DNA from: Eubacterium sp.
Lineage (GTDB): Bacteria; Bacillota; Clostridia; Lachnospirales; Lachnospiraceae
Length of the DNA: 64,000 nt
Direction of reading: 5' to 3'
Assembly (NCBI GenBank): GCA_024684035.1
Contig: JAIKXQ010000005.1
Span: forward strand, 47,626 to 111,625
Made by a program: the position numbers and the translations under genes. This document shows, one piece after another, positions 16,879 to 24,390 of this stretch (position 1 is its first letter; each line of letters opens with the position of its first letter). The notes under the pieces were generated by a model that did no database searches, was not told the DNA's origin, and worked only from the letters and a program-made list of their open reading frames with translations.

Positions 16879-18009
16879 ATGATTGATTTCAATGTTCCGC
16901 CGTTTACCGGCAAAGAATACGAGTATATGCGTATGGCTGTTGAATCCCACAAGATCAGCGGAGACGGACAGTTTACGAAGAAGTGCAGCAGATGGATGGA
17001 AGAACGGTTTCACGCGAAGCGTGTGTACCTCACTACAAGCGGTACAACCGCTCTGGATATGGCGGCGTTGCTCTGCGATATCAAACCCGGGGATGAGGTG
17101 ATCCTTCCCAGTTATACGTTCTCCAGCACGGCTACGGCTCCGGTGCTCTGCGGAGCAAAACTGGTCTTCGTCGATATACGACCGGATACCATGAATATTG
17201 ATGAGAAGAAAATCGAGGCTGCCATCACGGATCGCACGAGAGCAATTTTCGCTGTTCATTATGCCGGAGTGGCCGCAGAGATGGATGAGATTATGGAGAT
17301 CGCTCACAGATACAATCTCCTGGTGGTGGAAGACGCAGCGCAGGGTGTCATGAGCACGTACAAAGGAAGGGCACTGGGCACCATCGGAGATTTCGGCTGT
17401 TATTCTTTCCATGAGACAAAAAATTATTCCATGGGGGAGGGCGGAGCCATCGTCATCAACAATGAGGCGTACAATGAGAGGGCGGAAATTCTCCGTGAGA
17501 AGGGAACCGACCGTTCACGTTTTTTCCGCGGTCAGGTGGACAAGTATACATGGGTTGATTTCGGAGACAGTTATCTGCCGAGTGAGCTGAACGCGGCCTA
17601 CCTCTGGGCTCAGCTGGAAAAAGCGGATGAAATCTATGATGACAGGATGCATACCTGGGAGTGCTATGACAGGGCGTTCCGTCCCCTTGAACAGGAGGGG
17701 CTGGTATCTCTCCCCGTAATTCCGGAATATGACGTTCACAATGCCCATATGTATTACCTGAAATTCAGGAATCTGGCGCAGAGAACGGAATTCATTGCTT
17801 ATATGAAAGAACGCGGCGTACAGACACCCTTTCACTACGTGCCGCTCCACTCCGCACCCGCTGGAGAGCGTTTCGGCCGTTTCCATGGTGTGGATCGCTG
17901 CACCACGTCCGAGAGTGAGAGACTTGTTCGACTTCCTCTCTACTACGGAATGAAAGAGGAAGACCGGGAGACGGTAATTCGCGCGGTTTTGGACTACTTT
18001 ACTGTATAA
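16879..18009 (+). CDS. DegT/DnrJ/EryC1-type sugar aminotransferase (WecE/RffA-like)
   Basis: The start is placed at 16879, eight bases after GAGGGAG; the product then begins MIDFNVPPFTG, as in RffA/WecE (dTDP-4-amino-4,6-dideoxygalactose transaminase). The 376-residue protein shows TSGTTALDMAALL, VVEDAAQG (PLP ring contact) and FHETKNYSMGEGG with the Schiff-base Lys. It should aminate a 4-keto-6-deoxy nucleotide sugar in the cytoplasm with glutamate as donor. A TATAAT at 16812-16817 may be its -10. The two small membrane proteins behind it and the convergent operon suggest the amino sugar is moved to undecaprenyl phosphate. The dTDP-linked substrate is the family norm, not shown here. Confidence 0.88.
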   Translation: MIDFNVPPFTGKEYEYMRMAVESHKISGDGQFTKKCSRWMEERFHAKRVYLTTSGTTALDMAALLCDIKPGDEVILPSYTFSSTATAPVLCGAKLVFVDIRPDTMNIDEKKIEAAITDRTRAIFAVHYAGVAAEMDEIMEIAHRYNLLVVEDAAQGVMSTYKGRALGTIGDFGCYSFHETKNYSMGEGGAIVINNEAYNERAEILREKGTDRSRFFRGQVDKYTWVDFGDSYLPSELNAAYLWAQLEKADEIYDDRMHTWECYDRAFRPLEQEGLVSLPVIPEYDVHNAHMYYLKFRNLAQRTEFIAYMKERGVQTPFHYVPLHSAPAGERFGRFHGVDRCTTSESERLVRLPLYYGMKEEDRETVIRAVLDYFTV

Positions 18010-18041
18010 GTCCTGCTGCGCTCACCGGGAGGATGAGTGGA

Positions 18042-18422
18042 ATGGAAAAAGAGAAGAAAAACAAGACAAACCGGTGGGGATGGTTTTTGTTTCTGCACCT
18101 TGCCCTGCTGGTTTACGCCAGCTGCAGTATCTTCAGCAAGATGGCATCCCGGCAGGAGTTCATGAGTGTGAAGTTCATCCTGTTCTACGCAGGTGTGATC
18201 TTTGTTCTGGGAGTGTATGCCGTTCTCTGGCAGCAGGTCATCAAACACATGCCGGTGACGACAGCCTACGCCAATAAGGCAGTGACCATTGGCTGGGGAA
18301 TTGTTCTCGGACACTTTGTCTTTCATGAGAAGGTGAATGTCCGCCAGATCCTTGCGGCGGTGATCATAGTGATCGGCGCGGTACTCTATGTGATTGCGGA
18401 CGGGGAGGATGAAGTGAAATGA
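18042..18422 (+). CDS. Small DMT-superfamily membrane protein (ArnE/EmrE-like), first of pair
   Basis: The start is at 18042 because GGGAGG touches the upstream ATG (18033) with no spacing. The 126-residue protein has about four membrane spans: FLFLHLALLVYASCSIF, FILFYAGVIFVLGVYAV, a middle segment, and ILAAVIIVIGAVLYVI. The fourth span with a preceding charged loop (HEKVNVRQ) is typical of half-size EamA/SMR proteins. Paired small DMT proteins such as ArnE/ArnF flip undecaprenyl-phosphate amino sugars. The stop overlaps the next start by 4 nt, supporting a heteromeric pair. Confidence 0.78.
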   Translation: MEKEKKNKTNRWGWFLFLHLALLVYASCSIFSKMASRQEFMSVKFILFYAGVIFVLGVYAVLWQQVIKHMPVTTAYANKAVTIGWGIVLGHFVFHEKVNVRQILAAVIIVIGAVLYVIADGEDEVK

Positions 18423-18766
18423 ACACATCCATGATACCCTTTATTCTGATCTATCTGGCGGGAGTATTCTTTTCAAGCCTCTCGCAGATTCTTTTGAAGA
18501 AAGAGGCGAACAGAGAACACGGGAGTTTCCTTCAGGAATATCTGAATCCCCGCGTCATCATCGCCTACGGAATCTTCTTCGGCTGCACCTTTCTGACGAT
18601 GCTCGCCTACAAGGGAATTCCCATGAACTGGGGACCTGTGCTGGAGACTGCCGGCTACATCTTTGTTACGGTTCTCGGAGTGACGATTCTGAAAGAAAAG
18701 ATTACGCTGAAAAAGTTCCTTGCCCTCTGTGTGATTCTGGCAGGAATTCTGTTGTACGCCTTTTGA
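18419..18766 (+). CDS. Small DMT-superfamily membrane protein (ArnF-like), second of pair
   Basis: 115 residues with four predicted spans: FILIYLAGVFFSSLSQILL, VIIAYGIFFGCTFLTML, GYIFVTVLGVTIL and FLALCVILAGILLYAF, with LKEKITLKK before the last, as in EmrE and ArnF relatives. It starts on an ATGA overlap with the preceding small membrane protein and probably forms a heterodimer with it. The likely role is flipping of a lipid-linked sugar across the membrane, since an aminotransferase lies upstream and an ArnC-like transferase lies in the convergent operon. A multidrug role is the main alternative and is less likely in this setting. Confidence 0.78.
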   Translation: MNTSMIPFILIYLAGVFFSSLSQILLKKEANREHGSFLQEYLNPRVIIAYGIFFGCTFLTMLAYKGIPMNWGPVLETAGYIFVTVLGVTILKEKITLKKFLALCVILAGILLYAF

Positions 18767-18786
18767 TAAATTGCATAGATAATGAT

Positions 18787-18849
18787 AAGAGGCAGAGTAC
18801 ACACCCTCACATGTCGCTGTGTTTGTGGTGTAGTACACTGCCTCTTTTT
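18787..18849. terminator. Bidirectional terminator between convergent operons
   Basis: A long hairpin with arms AAGAGGCAG-AGTAC and GTAC-A-CTGCCTCTT, T-run on the plus side and A-run on the left side, positioned between the stops at 18766 and 18854. It can serve both strands. Confidence 0.8.
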
Positions 18850-18853
18850 GAAG

Positions 18854-20038
18854 TTATTTCAGATGTATGCAGGCGAGGATCTCGTCTGCTATGCGGGAAG
18901 CTTCTTCCGGAACATCTGAGGGAAGGATGATCTGACCGATCCGGTCGGTGCCGTCGTGAACCCGGGGAAGAAGATCACCGGGTTTATAGTCAAGTGTAAC
19001 CTCAGCCTTATTGGCAGCGGAGATTGCGAGGATCCGTTCCTCGTCTATACGGTCGATGATTCCGCCCACAGGACTGAAGAGAAGACGTGAACTGCAGGGG
19101 GCGGAGGCTGTGGGTGTGAAATCACAGGAGTCTCCCAGCGCACACGAGAGGATGGTCTCATAGTAGTCAATGCCGGTGTGGAGACGGATCAGTTCCGGAA
19201 TTCCCGTGGCTCCGCAGCGTCCGCCTGCTTCGAGGATCTGAAGATTGTCGCCGTCGACCATGATATCGCAGTTGATGGCGCAGTTGTCCGCACCGGAGGC
19301 AACTACGATTTTCCGGAGTGCGTCTCTGAGACGTTCGAGAAGAAGGGCTGAGCCACCGAAGGGGAAGGAGTGGCCGGCGGGAATGGTGATGTCGCCGGCA
19401 TGGCAGACATCCTTTTCGTGAGGAAGACAGAGACGAACCTCTCCCCTGTACACAAAGGCGTCCAGGCCGATTTCCTTGCCGGACGCCACTTTTTCGACGA
19501 TATAATGGGTGGTGTGAGAGGCTTTGACTGAGGCTTCATAAGCCGTTCGCAAATCTTCTTCCCGGTGCACCATGGTGACTCCGCGGCTTCCGGATACATC
19601 ACAGGCTTTCATCATCACCGGAAAACCGAGACTTCGGGCAGCGTCAAGGGCTTCTTCGTAATTGCGGACGCCCAGGAACGCAGTTGAGGGGACATTTCCC
19701 TTTCGGAACATTTCTTTCATGGCCAGCTTGTCTGTCAGTACAGAGGCCGCTGCCGGGGAGATGCCGACAAGGCCGAGTTCATCACAGACAAGGCCCAGTG
19801 TCCGGATGGCCACATCGGTGCCGGTGGTTGCAATTCCGTCGATCTGAAGGCGTCTTGCCTCGGCCAGAACTGCCTCTGAGTCTGTCGTGTCCAGATCGCA
19901 GATCTCATCTGCCAGTGCAAATCCGGGATAATTTCCCCGATAGCTGACAACGATGGTGTGCAGTCCCATTTCTCTGGCTTTCAGAATCAGGGGAACCTGA
20001 TAGATACCGGCACCCAGAATCATGATTTTTCGCTTCAT
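18854..20038 (-). CDS. ATP-grasp carboxylate-amine ligase
   Basis: The 394-residue protein is an ATP-grasp enzyme of the CarB/PurK-like type: an N-terminal Rossmann-like part (ILGAGIYQVPLI), the ATP-binding lid FPVMMKACDVSGSRGV, VEKVASGKEIGLD, and metal-binding CDIMVDGDNLQILEAGGRCG. Such enzymes join a carboxylate to an amine or thiol via an acyl phosphate. It is the last gene of a minus-strand operon, 7 bp after an ArnC-like transferase. Beside a sugar aminotransferase it might acylate a sugar amino group with an amino acid; this is inference. The exact substrate is unknown. Confidence 0.85.
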   Translation of the reverse strand: MKRKIMILGAGIYQVPLILKAREMGLHTIVVSYRGNYPGFALADEICDLDTTDSEAVLAEARRLQIDGIATTGTDVAIRTLGLVCDELGLVGISPAAASVLTDKLAMKEMFRKGNVPSTAFLGVRNYEEALDAARSLGFPVMMKACDVSGSRGVTMVHREEDLRTAYEASVKASHTTHYIVEKVASGKEIGLDAFVYRGEVRLCLPHEKDVCHAGDITIPAGHSFPFGGSALLLERLRDALRKIVVASGADNCAINCDIMVDGDNLQILEAGGRCGATGIPELIRLHTGIDYYETILSCALGDSCDFTPTASAPCSSRLLFSPVGGIIDRIDEERILAISAANKAEVTLDYKPGDLLPRVHDGTDRIGQIILPSDVPEEASRIADEILACIHLK

Positions 20039-20045
20039 TGTAAAA

Positions 20046-20987
20046 TCAGACCTCCGTTGTTTTTGTCTCCAGATTTACCGTGTCGCGGACAATGAACTGG
20101 GGCGTGCGGTTGATGGCGAGGATCAGTTCTCCGATGTACTCGCCGATGATGCCCAGCACAAGGAGTGTGAATCCGAAGAATACCAGAATGACGCAGATCA
20201 GCGACGGCCAGCCGATGGGAGCGGAAGGATCGATGAGCTTGCTGATTATGGTGACAATGGTTGCGATAAAGCCCATGAAGGCAGTGATAATTCCCATAAA
20301 GGAAGCCAGGCGAAGAGGAACGACGGAGAAATTCCAGTAGGCCATCCAGAGTTTGAGCATCTTGCGGAAGGTGTAACCGGAAGCTCCATATTCTCTCTTG
20401 TGGTGTTCGATCTCCACGTTTGCAATGTTGTGGGTTGTCCGGAAAAAGATGCCGTCGACGTAGGGATTGTTGTTGGTGTATTTGATGACCTCGTCCCTGA
20501 CCTTCGAGGTGATCAGCCAGAAATTGCTGGACCGGATCTCTTTGGGACGTCCCAGGAGAATCCGGGAAGATACTTTGTTGAACCAGCTGGTCAGGTTCTT
20601 TTTCTTCGTATTTGTGCTGTTCCGGTAGACTCCGTAGACCAGATCGTAGCCTTCTTCAATTTTTTTTACCAGAATCGGGATCTGGGACGGGTGGGTCTGC
20701 AGATCGTCATCCATGCCGAGCACGTAGTCGCCGGAAGCGTAGTTCATGGCACACATCAGAGCCGCGTGCTGGCCGAAGTTGCGCATGAGGTTGATTCCTT
20801 TGACGTTCGGGTAGTCTTTCCCCAGTCTCTGAATCTCCTCAAAAGTGTTGTCTTTGGAACAGTCATTGACAAGAATGAATTCGCAGTCATATCCCTGAAG
20901 ATAGGAAATCTCCTGCATGGTAAGCTCCACGACTTCGCGGATGGAACGCTCGGAATTGTAACAGGGTATTACTATTGAAATCAGCAT
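20046..20987 (-). CDS. Undecaprenyl-phosphate glycosyltransferase (ArnC/GtrB-like GT2)
   Basis: 313 residues: a GT2 domain (ISIVIPCYNSE, VNDCSKDNT, GMDDDLQT) followed by two C-terminal membrane spans (about 235-260 and 270-295), the layout of ArnC, GtrB and DPM-type enzymes that move a sugar from a nucleotide to polyprenyl phosphate. The SD GGAG lies just upstream. It sits between the ATP-grasp ligase and a PLP enzyme in one operon, opposite the ArnE/F-like pair, so a lipid-phosphate sugar made here could be flipped by that pair. The sugar itself is unknown. Confidence 0.88.
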   Translation of the reverse strand: MLISIVIPCYNSERSIREVVELTMQEISYLQGYDCEFILVNDCSKDNTFEEIQRLGKDYPNVKGINLMRNFGQHAALMCAMNYASGDYVLGMDDDLQTHPSQIPILVKKIEEGYDLVYGVYRNSTNTKKKNLTSWFNKVSSRILLGRPKEIRSSNFWLITSKVRDEVIKYTNNNPYVDGIFFRTTHNIANVEIEHHKREYGASGYTFRKMLKLWMAYWNFSVVPLRLASFMGIITAFMGFIATIVTIISKLIDPSAPIGWPSLICVILVFFGFTLLVLGIIGEYIGELILAINRTPQFIVRDTVNLETKTTEV

Positions 20988-21039
20988 GGTGTATCAATCT
21001 CCTGAATAAGCTGGATTACAGTTGCTTTTTGCAGAATGC

Positions 21040-22077
21040 TCATCTCTGCATGCCCGCGAGATGGTCGAAAAACAGCGGAAGGCCGCCGGTGTGAAGGAAG
21101 AGGATATTCTCTCCCCGGATCTTTTGGTCTGCGAGATACCGGATCATGCCGGCAAACGCTTTTCCTGTGTAGGTGGGATCCATGGGAATGGAATTTTGCT
21201 TCAGCATCCGGTCGATGGTTTCTGTGATTCCTTCATCAAAAAGCCCGTATCCCCCACAGTTATATCCGGTTTCCAGGTGGATACAGCCGGAGAGGTCGAA
21301 GCCGGTGTCCCCGTTTCTTTCGACCGGCTTACCTTCGGACGCGGTGTCGGTTGCCGGAGCCTCATTATCAGAAAAAAAGCCCCGGATTCGAAGGCCTTCT
21401 GTGACGGTATCCTCCAGGATCTGCAGAGCTCTCTGTCTCGTTCTGGAGGAAATAGAGATACCAATGAGAGGGCGCGTGTCCCTCGCCTCGATCATTCCCG
21501 TAAGAAAACCGCCCTGTGTACTTCCCGTACCATAGGGGACAACGAAGCGGTCGAAGTGAATCCTGTGGGTTTCCTCCCAGTTCGTGATGAGAGGATAGGC
21601 GTCTGCGTAAGCCTGGGCAGCGGTTCCTTCATTTCCGGAACCGGTTCTGTCTCCATAAATATAGTAGGGCTTTTTTCCTTCCTCCCGAAAAATGGAAAAC
21701 GCACGATCCACGGTCTCCGCGATGGCGTTCTTCGGACAGTCGAGAACCCGGACCGGGAAATGGTCGAGAATCCGCGCATTGAAAGGCGTGGTTCCGTCGG
21801 CGTGTTCTTCTGTTGCAATCATCAGGCAGGGAATGTCTTCATCACTGCACATATTGGCCAGCACACGGCATAGATTGGATCGCCGGTCGCCGTACATGAT
21901 CAGGGCGTCACAGCCTTTCTGTTTCATGTCCCTCAGAAAGGCGGACGCAATACGCACTTTATTTCCTCCAAAGGAGTAGGGAATAAGGTCGTCTCTTCTA
22001 ATAAATATGTGATTGTCGCCGGCTTCCGGCCAGCTGATTTTTTGAATCGGTGTGTCTGTGATCTGATCGAAAAACAT
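21040..22077 (-). CDS. PLP-dependent enzyme of the ACC-deaminase / D-cysteine-desulfhydrase family
   Basis: The 345-residue protein shows the fold-type II start of this family: FIRRDDLIPYSFGGNKVR, where the Lys of GGNK binds PLP, then ALIMYGDRRSNLCRV, and VPYGTGSTQGGFL for the phosphate pocket. Family members deaminate 1-aminocyclopropane-1-carboxylate or split D-cysteine; related enzymes act on other small amino acids. It is the first gene of a three-gene operon with an ArnC-like transferase and an ATP-grasp ligase, with SD GGGAGG and a strong promoter at 22116-22144. A role in making the amino acid joined by the ligase is possible but unproven. Confidence 0.82.
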   Translation of the reverse strand: MFFDQITDTPIQKISWPEAGDNHIFIRRDDLIPYSFGGNKVRIASAFLRDMKQKGCDALIMYGDRRSNLCRVLANMCSDEDIPCLMIATEEHADGTTPFNARILDHFPVRVLDCPKNAIAETVDRAFSIFREEGKKPYYIYGDRTGSGNEGTAAQAYADAYPLITNWEETHRIHFDRFVVPYGTGSTQGGFLTGMIEARDTRPLIGISISSRTRQRALQILEDTVTEGLRIRGFFSDNEAPATDTASEGKPVERNGDTGFDLSGCIHLETGYNCGGYGLFDEGITETIDRMLKQNSIPMDPTYTGKAFAGMIRYLADQKIRGENILFLHTGGLPLFFDHLAGMQR

Positions 22078-22115
22078 GAGATGTCCTCCCGGAGAATCCG
22101 TATTTCAACTCATTT

Positions 22116-22144
22116 ATTCTATTCTGAATCCCTCAGAGCGTCAA
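22116..22144 (-). promoter_or_regulatory. Promoter of the minus-strand PLP/GT/ATP-grasp operon
   Basis: On the minus strand TTGACG (22144-22139), 17-nt spacer, TAGAAT (22121-22116). It is 39 nt before the start codon at 22077. Confidence 0.8.
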
Positions 22145-22230
22145 CAAGATGTCTGAATCATGAGGTATCCTTTCAAATTGTAGAAAATGCACAAAAAGGT
22201 CACAAAATGGTAACATTTGCGGTTATTCGT

Positions 22231-22259
22231 TTGACATACATGATTCACTGAATTATGAT
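22231..22259 (+). promoter_or_regulatory. Promoter of the GH25 lysozyme gene
   Basis: TTGACA (22231-22236), 17-nt spacer, TATGAT (22254-22259); the start codon is 54 nt downstream. It diverges from the promoter at 22116-22144. Confidence 0.8.
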
Positions 22260-22312
22260 TAGGCTGACGCAGAATAGTTTTGTAAGATATTCAAAAAGAT
22301 TAGGGGATACAG

Positions 22313-24091
22313 ATGAAGAGAAGAATGCAGAAAATCCTTGCGATTGTTCTGACTGCCGGAATGGCTTTTTCCGGTGTGTCGGCGGAAGCATCCGGTGATC
22401 TTGTTCTTCTACAAGCTGTCGCGGACACAACGAGCAGTTCAGGCGTTACCGGAGACACGGTAGAGACTGTCAGAGAAGACGGAAAAGAGGACAGCGCGGA
22501 GGAGATCGGCAAGAGGATTCAGAAAATCCTGGATGGGGCCAGATCCTTTGGCACATATTCAGATGAGGAATTGGAGGCTGCCAAAAAGGAAGTGGCTGCG
22601 ATCCGTCAGGCCTACGGGGAACTGGATGATGCGGAACAGGAAATCCTGAGAGACAGCGCCGGTTATCTGGAGGACGCAGAGGTGGCTCTCGACCGGATGA
22701 TCGACATGCACGCGGAGTACAGGAGGACGGGAGCGGTCAAGGTTGATCAAAACGAAAATCCGTCCAGTTTCCGCTTCATCAACGGAGCAAAGATCGATGT
22801 TGCCGTGAAAGAAGCAATTCAGGAGACTGCTGCGGTGGCTGCGGCAGAGTCCGGAGAACCGGAGGCGACAGTAGAGGCGCTGGCCAGCGGAGAGCTTCAG
22901 GCAGCGGCTTCCGAGTATGAGGATACGACAATCGTGGCGGATCCCGGTGCGCAGGTGGATCTTGACGCGCAGGGTGGAGAACTGATTACAGTTACGGATG
23001 CTGACGCGGAGAATCTGGTTGGATCCTCCGGCCGGTACATGGGTATCGATATCAGTCAGTGGAATGGAACTCCTGATTTTGACAAGATCAAGGCAGCAGG
23101 CGTGAAGTTCGTCATTATCCGTCTGGGTTACGGAAATGATGAGACAAATCAGGACGACAAGCGGGTCGTTCGAAATATCAGTGAGTGCGAGAGGGTCGGC
23201 CTTCCCTGGGGAGCATACATCTATTCCTACGCCCTGAATGACTGGGAGGCCAACAGCGAAGTTGAGCACGCACTCCGGCTTCTGAAGGGAAAGAAACCAC
23301 AGCTTCCGGTATATATTGATATCGAAGACCCTTCACAGCAGTATGCCATGTCGGTAGGAGACAGAAACGTAGATGTGGATAAGTTCGCGTCGAATTTCTG
23401 CTCGAAGCTCAAAGCGGCCGGCTATAAGACGGGACTATACGCCAGTCTGACCTGGTTCAACCAATACTTCGGAAACTTTGCATCACAGAACAGGGGCTAC
23501 TCCAATTGGATCGCCCAGTGGGCAGACCGTTGCACCTACACAGGAACCTATGACATGTGGCAGTACAGCGCAACGGGAAAGGTAAACGGTATGCAGGGAT
23601 CCGTGGATATGGACTATTACTACGGAAGTATCAAATTCCCGGACGCGTACTATGAGTATTCGAAAGATCCTGACAGGATACCGATGCTCCGGTTGTACAA
23701 TCCGGTGAATCACGAACACTTCTATACGGACAGCGTAAATGAGTGGAGCACTCTGCTGGACCGGGGCTGGGTGGCCGAGGGGATCGGCTGGTACGCACCA
23801 AAGAAATCCGATACGCCGGTTTACCGCCTCTGTAACCCCATTCTGGGGGATCACCATTACACCACCAGCGAATATGAGAGGGACACTCTCACGGAGGAGC
23901 ACGGCTGGGTGTACGAGGGAATCGGCTGGTACTCCGATGACCGGGAAAGAGTACCGGTCTATAGGGAGTTTAATCCGGAACTGACCTCCGGATCCCACAA
24001 CTACACCACGGGAAAGAATGAACACGACTATCTGGTATCCGCGGGCTGGGCGGATGAACAAATCGCCTGGTATGCAGTAAAAGAAGGATAA
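22313..24091 (+). CDS. Secreted GH25 lysozyme with DUF5648-like repeats
   Basis: This 592-residue protein has a cleavable-type signal peptide (about 1-27, ending VSAEA), a helical acidic region to about 235, and a GH25 muramidase domain (about 241-450). The domain carries GIDISQWNG and YIDIEDPS, which supply the catalytic Asp/Glu residues, and WQYSATGKVNG near its end. Three DUF5648-like repeats end the protein (about 462-592; LRLYNPVNHEHFYTDS, YRLCNPILGDHHYTTS, YREFNPELTSGSHNYTT). It should cleave the glycan backbone of peptidoglycan outside the cell. The repeats are close to those of the L,D-transpeptidase, only the order being reversed. It has its own promoter and terminator. Confidence 0.92.
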   Translation: MKRRMQKILAIVLTAGMAFSGVSAEASGDLVLLQAVADTTSSSGVTGDTVETVREDGKEDSAEEIGKRIQKILDGARSFGTYSDEELEAAKKEVAAIRQAYGELDDAEQEILRDSAGYLEDAEVALDRMIDMHAEYRRTGAVKVDQNENPSSFRFINGAKIDVAVKEAIQETAAVAAAESGEPEATVEALASGELQAAASEYEDTTIVADPGAQVDLDAQGGELITVTDADAENLVGSSGRYMGIDISQWNGTPDFDKIKAAGVKFVIIRLGYGNDETNQDDKRVVRNISECERVGLPWGAYIYSYALNDWEANSEVEHALRLLKGKKPQLPVYIDIEDPSQQYAMSVGDRNVDVDKFASNFCSKLKAAGYKTGLYASLTWFNQYFGNFASQNRGYSNWIAQWADRCTYTGTYDMWQYSATGKVNGMQGSVDMDYYYGSIKFPDAYYEYSKDPDRIPMLRLYNPVNHEHFYTDSVNEWSTLLDRGWVAEGIGWYAPKKSDTPVYRLCNPILGDHHYTTSEYERDTLTEEHGWVYEGIGWYSDDRERVPVYREFNPELTSGSHNYTTGKNEHDYLVSAGWADEQIAWYAVKEG

Positions 24092-24104
24092 GAGATGAGG
24101 ATTC

Positions 24105-24135
24105 AAAAGGCTGTCGCAGGTGCGATGGCCTTTTT
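24105..24135 (+). terminator. Intrinsic terminator after the lysozyme gene
   Basis: AAAAGGC-TGTCGCA / TGCGATG-GCCTTTTT hairpin with a GG loop, ending in five Ts. Confidence 0.85.
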
Positions 24136-24156
24136 AAATCAGATGTTATTTTTTTC

Positions 24157-24185
24157 TTGACAGACACGCGGTCCTCTGTTATCAT
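24157..24185 (+). promoter_or_regulatory. Promoter of tRNA-Thr
   Basis: TTGACA (24157-24162), 17-nt spacer, TATCAT (24180-24185), 27 nt upstream of the mature tRNA. Confidence 0.8.
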
Positions 24186-24212
24186 ACCTTCGTTGGTAGA
24201 AATATCATATTT

Positions 24213-24285
24213 GCTGATATAGCACAGGCGGTAGTGCGCATCCTTGGTAAGGATGAGGTCACCAGTTCGAGTCTGGTTATCAGCT
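24213..24285 (+). tRNA. tRNA-Thr (anticodon GGU)
   Basis: A 73-nt cloverleaf: acceptor GCTGATA / TATCAGC, D arm GCAC/GTGC, anticodon stem CATCC / GGATG with loop TTGGTAA (anticodon GGT), T arm ACCAG-TTCGAGT-CTGGT. CCA is not encoded. It has its own promoter and terminator. Confidence 0.95.
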
Positions 24286-24291
24286 CGGTTG

Positions 24292-24320
24292 ACGGGGAAC
24301 TTTTTTAAGTTCCCCGTTTC
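24292..24320 (+). terminator. Terminator of tRNA-Thr
   Basis: ACGGGGAACTT / AAGTTCCCCGT with a four-T loop, 7 nt after the tRNA; the trailing T-run is short. Confidence 0.75.
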
Positions 24321-24390
24321 CTGTATCTACAGGGACTTCTTCCGGGGGTTCGGTGATACAGTACGAAGAAGTGTGTTTTGAGGGGGAGCT

